From: CAVOJY01 sp963696405 | Lineage (GTDB): Bacteria > Chloroflexota > Limnocylindria > Limnocylindrales > CSP1-4 | Assembly (NCBI GenBank): GCA_963696405.1 | Contig: CAVOJY010000007.1 | Coordinates: forward strand, 186,001-250,000 | Direction of reading: 5' to 3' | Length of the DNA: 64,000 bases | Part shown: positions 35,644 to 44,387 of the stretch, one piece after another | How positions within the stretch are numbered: position 1 is the stretch's first letter | Layout: each line of letters opens with the position of its first letter | The notes under the pieces: model-generated | Database searches by the model: none | What the model was told of the DNA's origin: nothing | What the model saw: the letters and a program-made list of their open reading frames with translations, nothing else | Position numbers and translations under genes: made by a program

Positions 35644-37383
35644 CTATACCTCGACCACGACCGGGAAGACCATCGGCCGCCGCTTGGTCTGTTCGTAGAG
35701 GTACCGCGACAGGCTGTCCTTGATTTCGCTCTTCAGGAGGGCGACCTCGCTCGTGTGCTCACCCGGGTGCGCGATCGCCCGGATGACGCGCTCGACGGCT
35801 CCTGCCACGATCGGATCGGACAGGTCGTCCACGAACCCCCGGGTGACGACCTCGGGTGATCCGACGAGTCGGCCCGACTGCTTGTCGACCGTCACGACCA
35901 CGAGGAACATGCCATCGCTCGCCAGGGCGCGCCGGTCGCGCAGGACGACGTCGCCGATCTCGCCGACCGAGAGCCCATCCACGAAGACGTAGCCCGCCTG
36001 GATGGGAGCGCCGCGGCGCGCCGAGCCATCCGCCCGGAACTCGACGGGCTGGCCGTTCTCGATGATGAAGATGTTGCCCGGCGCGACACCCATCTCGGCC
36101 GCGAGCCGCCCGTGTTGCACGAGCATCCGGAACTCTCCGTGCATGGGCACGAAGTGCCTGGGCCGGGTCAGCCCGATCATGAGCTTCAGCTCTTCCTGGC
36201 TGGCATGGCCGGAGACGTGCGCCCGGCGGATGCTGTCGTAGAAGACGTTGGCCCCGTTCTTGAAGAGGTTGTCGATGGTGCGGGCCACGTATTCCTCGTT
36301 GCCGGGGATGGGGCTGGCGCTCACGATGACGGTGTCGCCGGGCTGGATCTCGACCCAGCGATGATCCCGGTTGGCCATGCGGGCCAGGCCGGACATCGGC
36401 TCGCCCTGGGACCCGGTGGTGGCGATGACGAGGTCGCCCGGTAGGATGTTCTTGATCTGGTCCTTCGCCACCAGCTGCGACGACGGGTACTCGAGGTAGC
36501 CGAGATCGGTGGCGATGCGGACGTTCTGCTCCATGGAGCGCCCGACCACCGAGACCTTGCGGTCGAACGCCGCGGCGGCATCGAACACCTGCTGGACGCG
36601 GGCGATGTTGCTCGCGAACGTGGCTACGATGACGCGCCCATCGAGCGGCTCCATGATCTCGTGGAAGGCGTCGCCCACGGTGCGCTCCGACGGGGTGTAG
36701 CCGGGGCTCTCGGCGCGGGTCGAGTCGGAGATGAGGAGGAGCACTCCCTCCTCGCCCAGCCGGGCGAGGGTGTGGAAATCCGAGAGCCGCCCATCCACCG
36801 GCGTGTGGTCGAACTTGAAGTCGCCCGTGTGGACAACCACCCCGAGGGGCGTGTGGATCGCCAGGCCCATGGCGTCGGGGATCGAATGGCCGATGCGGAA
36901 CGGCTCGACCTCGAAGGGGCCGATCGAGACCCGGTCTCCCGGCTCCAGGCCGTGCATGGGGTGGTCCTGGAGGTGGCGTTCCTTGAGCTTCGCACCGAGC
37001 AGGCCGCGCGCCAGCGTGGACGCATAGACGGGAACGCCCGGCAGTTCCGGAAGCACGTACGGAAGACCGCCGATGTGGTCCTCGTGCGCGTGGGTGATGA
37101 CCACGGCGCGGACGTTGCCGCGGTGCTCCCGCAGGTAGGTCACATCCGGGATGACGAAATCGATGCCGAACATGTCCTCGTCGGGGAACATCAGCCCGCA
37201 GTCGACGACGAGGATGTCTTCGCCGTACTCGAAGATGTACATGTTCTTCCCGATCTCGCCGAGCCCGCCGAGCGCGAAGAAGCGCAGCAGGGAAGGCTCT
37301 GGAGATGAGGTCGAGCGGGAGGTGCTGGATCCGGTGCGGGTCCGCGGCCGTGCGACGGCCGCCTTGGCTGTTCGTTCTGGCAT
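35644..37383 (-). CDS. rnj: Ribonuclease J
   Basis: Metallo-beta-lactamase/beta-CASP RNase with 5'-3' exo- and endonuclease activity. LGGLGEIGKNMYIFEY opens the fold. The zinc motif is THAHEDHIGGLPYVL; HTGDFKFDHTPVDG and the beta-CASP segments ATTGSQGEPMSGL, SASPIPGNE and HVSGHASQEELKLM follow. The length is 579 residues, with a basic low-complexity N-terminus of about 30 residues. With RNase Y and the PNPase fusion it completes a Gram-positive-like RNA decay set in this window. Confidence 0.96.
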   Translation of the reverse strand: MPERTAKAAVARPRTRTGSSTSRSTSSPEPSLLRFFALGGLGEIGKNMYIFEYGEDILVVDCGLMFPDEDMFGIDFVIPDVTYLREHRGNVRAVVITHAHEDHIGGLPYVLPELPGVPVYASTLARGLLGAKLKERHLQDHPMHGLEPGDRVSIGPFEVEPFRIGHSIPDAMGLAIHTPLGVVVHTGDFKFDHTPVDGRLSDFHTLARLGEEGVLLLISDSTRAESPGYTPSERTVGDAFHEIMEPLDGRVIVATFASNIARVQQVFDAAAAFDRKVSVVGRSMEQNVRIATDLGYLEYPSSQLVAKDQIKNILPGDLVIATTGSQGEPMSGLARMANRDHRWVEIQPGDTVIVSASPIPGNEEYVARTIDNLFKNGANVFYDSIRRAHVSGHASQEELKLMIGLTRPRHFVPMHGEFRMLVQHGRLAAEMGVAPGNIFIIENGQPVEFRADGSARRGAPIQAGYVFVDGLSVGEIGDVVLRDRRALASDGMFLVVVTVDKQSGRLVGSPEVVTRGFVDDLSDPIVAGAVERVIRAIAHPGEHTSEVALLKSEIKDSLSRYLYEQTKRRPMVFPVVVEV

Positions 37384-37458
37384 CAGTTGTTGTGGTGGCC
37401 TCGGGTGGTGGGGTCGCGCTACGGGGAGGCGATCCCGGTTGAGTGGGTCAGAAGAATG

Positions 37459-38241
37459 TCATCTGGCTGGCGTCGTGAACATCGGTGCCACGGACGTCGA
37501 CCTCGACTGCGGCCGTCTCGATGGCGGCGCCCGCAATGGCGGCGCCGCAATGGCGGCGTCGCCGGCCTCAGCTGCAAGGTCCGCCGCCGCCTCCGCGACC
37601 GGCCCTTCCTGGACTGGTCCGGGATGCGCGTCGCCGGCCCGCGCATCGCGCGCGGCCCGGGCATCGATGAGCACCTGGGGCAGGTTCGCCATCTCTGCGA
37701 AGAGCGTCTCCCTCAGCGCTGCCTGGCGGAACGCCGCGGCTGGATGGTACATCGCGTAGACCACGGCGTTGCGTGCGCCGCTCGCCGGGTCGGCGCGACG
37801 CGCGGTGCCGTGCGCCGCCGAGATCCGCGCGCCCGGCTGGAACGCGCCGAGCGAGTGCCGCCCCAGGGTCACAATCACCGCCGGGTCGAGCGCCTCGAGC
37901 TGCCGGCGAAGGAAGGGCTCACAGGCTGCGATCTCATCGGCCTCCGGGTCACGGTTCCCCGGCGGCCGGCACTTCACGACGTTGGCGATGAAGACGTCCT
38001 CCCGCCGCCAGCCGACGAAGCCGAGAAGCTCGTTCAGGAGTGAGCCGGCGGCACCCACGAAGGGCCTGCCCTGCTGGTCCTCGTTGAGGCCGGGCCCCTC
38101 CCCCACGAAGACGACCTCGGTGTCGGGGCTGCCCTCGCCCGGAACGGCGTTCGTGCGGCTGGCGTGGAGACGACAGAGCCTGCAGGCCCGTACCTCCGTC
38201 GCGATCGCCTCGAGCGCCGCCCGGCGCTCGGCGTCGGTCAC
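37459..38241 (-). CDS. Type-4 (Fe-S) uracil-DNA glycosylase
   Basis: Removes uracil from DNA. CRLCRLHASRTNAVPGEGSP carries two cluster Cys and the adjacent loop. VGEGPGLNEDQQGRPFVGAA is the active-site motif, NVVKCRPPGNRDPEADEI and CEPFL supply the other Cys, and MYHPAAAFR is motif 3. The GTG at 38241 overlaps the asd stop (GTGA). The catalytic core ends near residue 195; the last roughly 60 residues are an Ala/Pro-rich tail without recognisable features. Confidence 0.93.
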   Translation of the reverse strand: MTDAERRAALEAIATEVRACRLCRLHASRTNAVPGEGSPDTEVVFVGEGPGLNEDQQGRPFVGAAGSLLNELLGFVGWRREDVFIANVVKCRPPGNRDPEADEIAACEPFLRRQLEALDPAVIVTLGRHSLGAFQPGARISAAHGTARRADPASGARNAVVYAMYHPAAAFRQAALRETLFAEMANLPQVLIDARAARDARAGDAHPGPVQEGPVAEAAADLAAEAGDAAIAAPPLRAPPSRRPQSRSTSVAPMFTTPAR

Positions 38242-39314
38242 CCCGCGGCCCGGCGCTCGGAGGCCTTCTCGACCCACCCTCGTTCGAGGAGGACCTCGGC
38301 GATCTGCACGGCGTTGGTGGCCGCGCCCTTCCGCAGGTTGTCGCCGACGCACCAGAAGGCGAGCCCGCGGCCATCGGGGACCGAGGGGTCCCGCCGGATG
38401 CGACCGACGAACACCTCGTCGCGACCGGCCACGTCCGTGGCGAGCGGGTAGCGGTGCTCGCGCGGCTCGTCAATCACGACGACGCCGGAAGTCTCCGCGA
38501 AGATCTCGCGGGCCCGTTCCGGCGTCACCGGGTCGCGGGTCTCGACATGGACGGCCTCGGAATGGCCGACGAAGACGGGTACCCGGACGGCGGTACAGGA
38601 GATGCGGAGGTCGGGCAGGTGCAGGATCTTCCGGCTCTCGGTGACGACCTTCCACTCCTCCTTCGAGTAGCCGTTGTCAAGGAACACGTCGATCTCGGGG
38701 AGAGCATTGAAGGCGATGGGGTGCGGGTAGACGAGGGACTCCTTCGGCTCCCCCGCGACATGCGCCCGGATCTGCGCCTCGAACTCGGCGACCGCCCGGG
38801 CTCCCGTGCCCGCCACGGCCTGGTAGGTGTCGACCACGACCCGTTCCAGGCCCACGGTGTCGCGAAGCGCGCCGAGCAGCGGGACCAGCTGCATGGTCGA
38901 GCAGTTGGGGTTGGCGATGATGCCTTCGTGGGCGGCGGCGTCGTCGTCGTTCACGCCGGCCACGACGAGCGGGATTCCCGGCTCCATCCGCCAGGCCGAC
39001 GAGTTGTCCACCACGACGGCGCCGCGTGCCGCCGCCTCCGGGGCGAGCTGGCGGGACACCCCGCCGCCCGCCGAGAAGAGAGCGATGTCAATGCCCGCGA
39101 AGGCAGCGGGCCGTGCCTCCTCGACCCGGAAGGTCATGCCGTCGACCGCGAGGTCTGTTCCGGCGGACCGGGCCGAGGCGAATGCGCGCAGACCGCGCAT
39201 CGGGAGACCGCGCTCGAGCAGGACATGGATCATGGTCCGACCCACGAGCCCCGTGGCGCCGACGACGGCGACGGTCGGGATGTACCCGGGGTCGGATCGA
39301 TTCGGTCCCGCCAT
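38238..39314 (-). CDS. asd: Aspartate-semialdehyde dehydrogenase
   Basis: Reduces aspartyl phosphate in the lysine/threonine/methionine/diaminopimelate branch. NADP fold VAVVGATGLVGRTMIHVL; catalytic Cys in IANPNCSTMQLVPLLG; substrate residues in VDTYQAVAGTGARAVAEF and FNALPEIDVF. The ATG at 39314 is preferred because AGGAG lies 10 nt upstream; ATG 39350 would add 12 residues and overlap pnp. The length is 358 residues. Confidence 0.95.
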   Translation of the reverse strand: MAGPNRSDPGYIPTVAVVGATGLVGRTMIHVLLERGLPMRGLRAFASARSAGTDLAVDGMTFRVEEARPAAFAGIDIALFSAGGGVSRQLAPEAAARGAVVVDNSSAWRMEPGIPLVVAGVNDDDAAAHEGIIANPNCSTMQLVPLLGALRDTVGLERVVVDTYQAVAGTGARAVAEFEAQIRAHVAGEPKESLVYPHPIAFNALPEIDVFLDNGYSKEEWKVVTESRKILHLPDLRISCTAVRVPVFVGHSEAVHVETRDPVTPERAREIFAETSGVVVIDEPREHRYPLATDVAGRDEVFVGRIRRDPSVPDGRGLAFWCVGDNLRKGAATNAVQIAEVLLERGWVEKASERRAAG

Positions 39315-39339
39315 GCTCACGGTCTCCTGCTGCGGATCC

Positions 39340-41934
39340 TCAGTCACCATCCTGCCGGCGGGCCAGGTGCCGCTGCATCGCGGCCTTGCGCGACAGGTTG
39401 ACGCGGCCCTGCCGATCGATCTCGGTCACCATGACCATGACCTCGTCGCCGATGGACACCACGTCCTCAACGGTCGGGACATGGTAGTCGGCAAGCTCGC
39501 CGATCCGCACGAGGCCCTCCTTGCCGGGGAGGATCTCGACGAAGGCGCCGAAGGCCATGATGCGGGTCACCTTGCCGAGATAGACGGCGCCCACTTCGAC
39601 GTCCCGGGTCAGGCCCTCGATGGTCTGGATGGCGCGCCGCAGGTTCTCGCCGTTCACGGCGGCGATCTCGACGCTGCCGTCGTCCTCGACGTTGATCTCG
39701 GAGCCGGTGTCCTCCTGGATCTTGCGGATCATCGAGCCGCCCTTGCCGATGATGTCGCGGATCCGCTCGGGGTTGATCTTGATGGTAACGATCCGTGGGG
39801 CGAAGTCGCTGATGGCGGAGCGGCTCTCCGGCAGCACCTCGAGCATCTTCTCGAGGATGGCGAGCCGGGCGACGCGGGCCTTCTCGAGTCCGTCGCGGAT
39901 GATCGACTCGTTGATCCCGGTCACCTTGATGTCCATCTGGACGGCGGTGATCCCCTCGGCCGTGCCGGTCACCTTGAAGTCCATGTCGCCGAAGGCATCT
40001 TCCTTGCCCAGGATGTCGGTGAGGACCGCGTAGGTCCCGTCCGCCTCGCTCATGAGGCCCATCGCGGCGCCGGCGACCGGCGCCTTGAGCGGGACGCCGG
40101 CGTCCATCAGCGCGAGGGTCGAACCGCAGGTGGAGGCCATCGAGGTGGAGCCGTTCGACGTGACGCACTCGCTCACCAGGCGGATGACGTACGGGAACTC
40201 GGAGGCCGGCGGAAGGACGGGGATGAGCGCCCGCTCGGCGAGCGCGCCGTGACCGATCTCGCGGCGGCCCGGCCCGCGCATCGGGCGGTTCTCGCCGACG
40301 CTGTACGGCGGCATGTTGTAGTGGTGGAGGTACCGCTTCGTTTCCTCGGGGCTGATCGTGTCGATTCGTTGCACGTCGGACGAGGGTCCGAGGGTCGCCG
40401 TGGTCAGGGCCTGGGTCTCGCCACGCGTGAACAGGCCCGACCCGTGCGCGCGAGGCAGCAGGCCAACCTCGACCGAGATCGGGCGGATGGTGTCGAGACC
40501 GCGCCCGTCCATCCGGATGCCCTCGGCCAGGGTCAGACGGCGGGCGGTCTTCTTGTGGACCGTGGTGAAGAGGCTGCGCGACACCTTTGCCGCGCGCCTG
40601 GCCGCCTCGAGGGCCGCGCCGGCCTCCTCGGCGGGGACGCCGTCGCGGCGCAACCGCATAGAGGCCGCGACCCCCTCCCCGAGCGCGGTCAGGCGCTCGG
40701 GCACGTCGGCAGCGAGCGCCAGGAGGATGGCCGCCGTGGCCTCGGCGTCCGGCAGGGCCCGGTGGCCGGGCTCCGGGCTGACACCGAAGAAGCGGGCGAG
40801 GTCCCCGAGCTTGTACGCGTCCTGGTCCGGGTAGCACTCGCGGGCCAGGACGAGGGTGTCCACGTAGGTGCCCGGCGCGAAACGGAGATCCTCCGAGGCC
40901 GCCTCGAGGAAGCCGATGTCGAACCCGACGTTGTGGCCGACGACGACGGCGTCGCCAGCGAACTCGCGGAACCGGGCGACCGCCTCGGCGGGCGACGGGG
41001 CGCCTTTCACGTCGGCGTCGGTCAGGCCGTGGAGCTGGCGGCCCACGATGGGCTGACCGGGGTTGACGAGTGTGGACCAGCGGTCTGTGATGGCTCCGCC
41101 GGCGACCCTGACCGCACCGACCTCAACGAGTCCCGCGGTCGCGACATCGCGACCGGTCGTCTCGACGTCGAAGACCACGAACGTGCGTCCCTGCTCGACC
41201 GCCGCGACGAAATCGAGCACGCTGTCCGTGCCGGGCTCGAGGTACGGGGTGCGCTTTGGCTTGCCGACCTTCGCCCGGAGTTCCTCCTGCAGGTCGAGGA
41301 GCGGGACGAGGTTCCGGTGGCCGAACATGATCGCGTCGGCCATCACCGCCTCCGACACGATCTTCGCTCCGGCTTCGACCATCATGATCGCGTCGCGGGT
41401 GCCGGAGACGACGAGGTCGATCTCCGACTCGGCGAGCTGCGGGATGGTCGGGTTGAGCACGAATTCGCCGTCCAGGCGACCCACGCGGACCGCCGCGACG
41501 GGACCGAGGAACGGGATCTCGCTCAGGTGGAGCGCCGCGGAGGCCGCCAGCGTGCCCAGGATGTCGGGGTCGTTCTCCTGGTCGGTGGAAAGGACCGTGA
41601 GGACGACGTGGATGTCGTCCTTGTACCCCGCCGGGAACAGCGGGCGGATGGGCCGGTCCGTCAGGCGGGCGGCCAGGATGGCGCCCTCGGAAGGCCGCGA
41701 TTCGCGCTTGATGAAGCCTCCGGGGATCTTCCCGGCAGCGTACATGCGCTCCTCGAAGTCAACCGTCAGCGGAAAGAAATCGAGACCGGGCCTCGGATCG
41801 GCGCGGTTGGCCGTGCCCAGCACCAGCGAGTCGCCGTAGCGGACGGTCACGGCCGCGCTGGCGAGCCGGGCGAGCCTGCCGGTCTCGATGGTCACGGTGC
41901 GGCCACCGAACTCGGCGGATACAGAGACTGTCAT
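39340..41934 (-). CDS. pnp: Polynucleotide phosphorylase with an inserted DEDDh 3'-5' exonuclease domain
   Basis: 864 residues against about 700 for ordinary PNPase. Residues 1-220 are RNase PH domain 1 (PGGFIKRESRPSEGAILAAR). Residues about 250-408 are a DnaQ-like DEDDh exonuclease: FDVETT (D256, E258), GHNVGFDIGFL (D339), GHRALPDAEAT (H391, D396). A short helical remnant follows. Residues 475-715 are RNase PH domain 2, with GLFTRGETQAL, NGSTSMASTCGSTLALMDAG and KEDAFGDMDFKV (D646, D652 and K654 align with the E. coli catalytic residues). KH (IRDIIGKGGSMIRKI) and S1 (VGAVYLGKVTRIMAFGAFVE) domains end it. The reading frame is continuous. GGAGG precedes the ATG. It lies downstream of rpsO, the classical order. 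Confidence 0.95.
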   Translation of the reverse strand: MTVSVSAEFGGRTVTIETGRLARLASAAVTVRYGDSLVLGTANRADPRPGLDFFPLTVDFEERMYAAGKIPGGFIKRESRPSEGAILAARLTDRPIRPLFPAGYKDDIHVVLTVLSTDQENDPDILGTLAASAALHLSEIPFLGPVAAVRVGRLDGEFVLNPTIPQLAESEIDLVVSGTRDAIMMVEAGAKIVSEAVMADAIMFGHRNLVPLLDLQEELRAKVGKPKRTPYLEPGTDSVLDFVAAVEQGRTFVVFDVETTGRDVATAGLVEVGAVRVAGGAITDRWSTLVNPGQPIVGRQLHGLTDADVKGAPSPAEAVARFREFAGDAVVVGHNVGFDIGFLEAASEDLRFAPGTYVDTLVLARECYPDQDAYKLGDLARFFGVSPEPGHRALPDAEATAAILLALAADVPERLTALGEGVAASMRLRRDGVPAEEAGAALEAARRAAKVSRSLFTTVHKKTARRLTLAEGIRMDGRGLDTIRPISVEVGLLPRAHGSGLFTRGETQALTTATLGPSSDVQRIDTISPEETKRYLHHYNMPPYSVGENRPMRGPGRREIGHGALAERALIPVLPPASEFPYVIRLVSECVTSNGSTSMASTCGSTLALMDAGVPLKAPVAGAAMGLMSEADGTYAVLTDILGKEDAFGDMDFKVTGTAEGITAVQMDIKVTGINESIIRDGLEKARVARLAILEKMLEVLPESRSAISDFAPRIVTIKINPERIRDIIGKGGSMIRKIQEDTGSEINVEDDGSVEIAAVNGENLRRAIQTIEGLTRDVEVGAVYLGKVTRIMAFGAFVEILPGKEGLVRIGELADYHVPTVEDVVSIGDEVMVMVTEIDRQGRVNLSRKAAMQRHLARRQDGD

Positions 41935-42062
41935 CAGTCCTCCCTTGGGCGGAGGACGAACCTTGCGCGTTGGATGGCGCACGTGCCGCCGCTTGGCGGC
42001 ATGCGGCGAGGCTCCCGGATCTCCCGGGCGCTTCGTCCCTGCTGGGCGCCTGCCCCGACGGG

Positions 42063-42332
42063 CTAGCGGCGGAGTCCGAGCCGTCCGATGACGGCGCGGT
42101 AGCGGACCGGGTCCCGGCGTACAAGGTACGCGAGCAACCGGCGGCGCTGTCCAACGAGCTTGAGGAGGCCGCGACGCGAGTGATTGTCCTTCGGGAAACG
42201 CCTCAGGTGCTCGGTCAGGTCCTTGATCCGCTCCGTCAGGAGCGCTACCTGCACCTCGGGCGACCCAGTGTCGCCCTCCGAGGTGGCGAACGAGCCGATG
42301 ATTTCTGTCTTCGTTTCCCGCGCGAGCGGCAC
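42063..42332 (-). CDS. rpsO: Ribosomal protein S15
   Basis: Primary 16S rRNA-binding protein of the 30S platform. LARETKTEIIGSFATSEGDT then GSPEVQVALLTERI, and the C-terminal KDNHSRRGLLKLVGQRRRLL are characteristic. The GTG at 42332 has GGAGG at the right distance and gives exactly 89 residues, the family norm; an upstream ATG adds eight residues. pnp follows 128 bp later, so processing of a shared rpsO-pnp transcript is possible. Confidence 0.97.
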   Translation of the reverse strand: MPLARETKTEIIGSFATSEGDTGSPEVQVALLTERIKDLTEHLRRFPKDNHSRRGLLKLVGQRRRLLAYLVRRDPVRYRAVIGRLGLRR

Positions 42333-42371
42333 TCGGTCCTCCGAACCTTCGTTCACTTTGTCAACCGGCGC

Positions 42372-42380
42372 AGTCTAACA
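42372..42380 (-). promoter_or_regulatory. Extended -10 promoter for rpsO
   Basis: On the minus strand the element reads TGTTAGACT, giving a predicted leader of about 30 nt before the rpsO GTG. It matches the shared extended -10 pattern in this window. Confidence 0.5.
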
Positions 42381-42410
42381 GGGGCTCCCTGAACGGGCAA
42401 ACCGCGCCGA

Positions 42411-43393
42411 TCAGGGCTGCACGCTCGCACGAGCACGTCCGACGATTGCGCGCGCCCGCGCCGCGTCGCGATTCATCTGGGTGATGAGCGCCGACGGGCC
42501 CGGGAACCGGCGCTCGGCCCGAAGGCGTCGGACCCAGGCGACGCGGAGACGGCGACCGTAGAGATCGTCCTCGGTGTCGAAGAGGTGGACCTCGAGCAGG
42601 CGCTCGCCGGCGACGTCGAAGGTCGGGCGAACGCCAAGGGAGGCGACGCCGCCGGCGCACCGGCCGGGCGAGAGGGGGTCGAGGCCTCCCCACGAGGCGG
42701 GCGCCTCGTCCCACGAGGCTTCGACGGCGTAGATCCCGTCCGGCGGCATGACCACGGGTTCGTCGAACGCCAGGTTGGCGGTGCGGTAGCCGAGGTCACG
42801 CCCGCGTGACGCCCCTTCGACGACGCGGCCGACGACCGCGGGTCGCCGACCGAGGAGGTCTCTGCGGCCGCGAGCCGTCCGACCGTGAGGAGATCGCGGA
42901 TCCGGCTGGCCGATACGCGGTCGCCGGCGAGCCGCAGGGTGGGGACGATGTCGACGTCGAACCCGTCCGTGGCGCCGAGCGCGGCGAGGGCCTCCGGCGT
43001 CCCGGCTCGGCCACGGCCGATGGCCGATCCCGTGGCCATGACCACCACCGCGACCTCGCGGCCGCGGCGGACGCGGGCGAGGAACTGCTCGGCAGTCTGC
43101 GAGGCGAAGGCCAGGTCGAAGTGCTGCACCACGAGGTGGGAAACGCCGGCTCGGGCGAGGAGAGCGAGACGCTCCGCCGGGTCGCAGAGGAGCGGAGGTG
43201 CCGCTCCGTGCAGGACCAGGTCGGGGTGCGCGTCGAAGGTGACGACTGCCGGCTGCGCTCCGTGCCGGCGGGCGGCCCGCACGGTGGCCTTCAGCAGCGC
43301 CAGGTGACCGCGGTGGACGCCGTCGAAGACACCGACCGTCAGTGCGAGGCGCACGCCGCCGGGCAAATCGTCGACGTCTGCGTGAACGCGCAC
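42411..43393 (-). CDS. ribF: Bifunctional riboflavin kinase / FAD synthetase, frameshifted as sequenced
   Basis: Makes FMN and FAD. The N-terminal synthetase has LTVGVFDGVHRGHLALLKA and VVTFDAHPDLVLHG and ends DRVSASRIRDLLTVGRLAAAE. The frame then breaks near 42860; shifting one base gives LLGRRPAVVGRVVEGASRGR then DLGYRTANLAFDEP, the start of the kinase domain, which continues PDGIYAVEASWDE, GVRPTFD and VHLFD. One base appears to be missing. The GTG at 43393 follows truB by 4 bp, the usual truB-ribF pairing. Confidence 0.9.
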
Positions 43394-43397
43394 GGCG

Positions 43398-44387
43398 CTA
43401 CGAACCGAAGACCTTCTCGGGGTGGAGCCGGCCATCAAGGAGGCGCGCCATGGCGACAAGCCGGCCGCCGCCGTCCACGATCCGGACGAGGCCTCCCGGC
43501 CCCGGATCGGGCAACTGGAGGCCTCGCGCCCGCACCACCTGGCCGGTCGCGATCGCGGCCAGCTCGGGCGCGGCGACGCAGACGGGCGGGTACGCGTCGA
43601 GCCCGACGTCGACAGGAAGCACGAGGCCCGGGAGGGTGTCGCCGGCGGCGGCGCTGCGCAGCGTCTCGAGCGGGAGCGCATCCTCCAGTCGGAAGGGTCC
43701 ACTCGCGGTCCGGACGAGCGCGCCCAGGTAGGCGCCGCAGCCGAGCGCCTCGCCCAGGTCACGGGCGAGGGCGCGGACGTACGTCCCGGCGGAGCAGCGC
43801 ACCTCCAGCGTCGCACACGGCCGCGACGGATCCGCTGCGTCCCAGGCCGTCATCTCCAGCCCGGCGATTTCCACCGTGCGCTCGCGGATGTCGGGCTTCT
43901 CTCCACGACGCGCCAGCTCATAGGCACGACGGCCCGCGACTTTCACCGCCGAGTAGTCGGGCGGCCGCTGTACGACCGTTCCCCGGAAGCGCGGCAGCAG
44001 TTCCTCGACCGCCGCCGGCTCCGGCGGGCTCCCCTCGCCCGGGACCAGCTCGCCCTGCAGGTCGTCGGTCGTGGACCGGGCGCCGAAGCACACCACGGCC
44101 CGGTACGCCTTGCCGTCGGTCATGTGGTATTCGACGACTCGGGTGGCGGCGCCGAGGAAGACGGGAAGCACACCGGAGGCGAAGGGGTCGAGCGTCCCGC
44201 CATGCCCGACGCGGCGCAGACCGCTGAGCCTGCGCACGAGCGCTACGACATCGTGCGAGGTCGGACCCGGGGGCTTCGCGACCACGAGGATCCCGCTGAG
44301 ATCGCCCTGCGGTCGCCCGGCCGGCTGCTCTGCGGTTTCGTCAGGCTCGCCGCCGTGGTCCGGGGCCGCTGCCAGGGACTGAGTCAC
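43398..44387 (-). CDS. truB: tRNA pseudouridine-55 synthase
   Basis: Makes pseudouridine 55 in tRNA. GILVVAKPPGPTSHDVVALV opens the domain and GHGGTLDPFASGVLPVFLGA holds the catalytic Asp. YRAVVCFGARSTTDD, RPPDYSAVKVAGRRAYELAR and EVRCSAGTYVRALARDLGEA complete the family pattern. The GTG at 44387 overlaps the true stop of nrnA (GTGA). The length is 329 residues, with about 25 low-complexity residues before the core. Confidence 0.95.
   Translation of the reverse strand: MTQSLAAAPDHGGEPDETAEQPAGRPQGDLSGILVVAKPPGPTSHDVVALVRRLSGLRRVGHGGTLDPFASGVLPVFLGAATRVVEYHMTDGKAYRAVVCFGARSTTDDLQGELVPGEGSPPEPAAVEELLPRFRGTVVQRPPDYSAVKVAGRRAYELARRGEKPDIRERTVEIAGLEMTAWDAADPSRPCATLEVRCSAGTYVRALARDLGEALGCGAYLGALVRTASGPFRLEDALPLETLRSAAAGDTLPGLVLPVDVGLDAYPPVCVAAPELAAIATGQVVRARGLQLPDPGPGGLVRIVDGGGRLVAMARLLDGRLHPEKVFGS

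Noticed and set aside
38827..42066. Very long open frames on the strand opposite real genes (also 29622-32876, 8231-11173 and 33169-34893)
   Set aside because: They mirror asd/pnp, the Mur/rodZ genes, the EF-G-like gene and ftsK. Their composition is typical of the antisense frame of high-GC genes, and no domain is recognisable.
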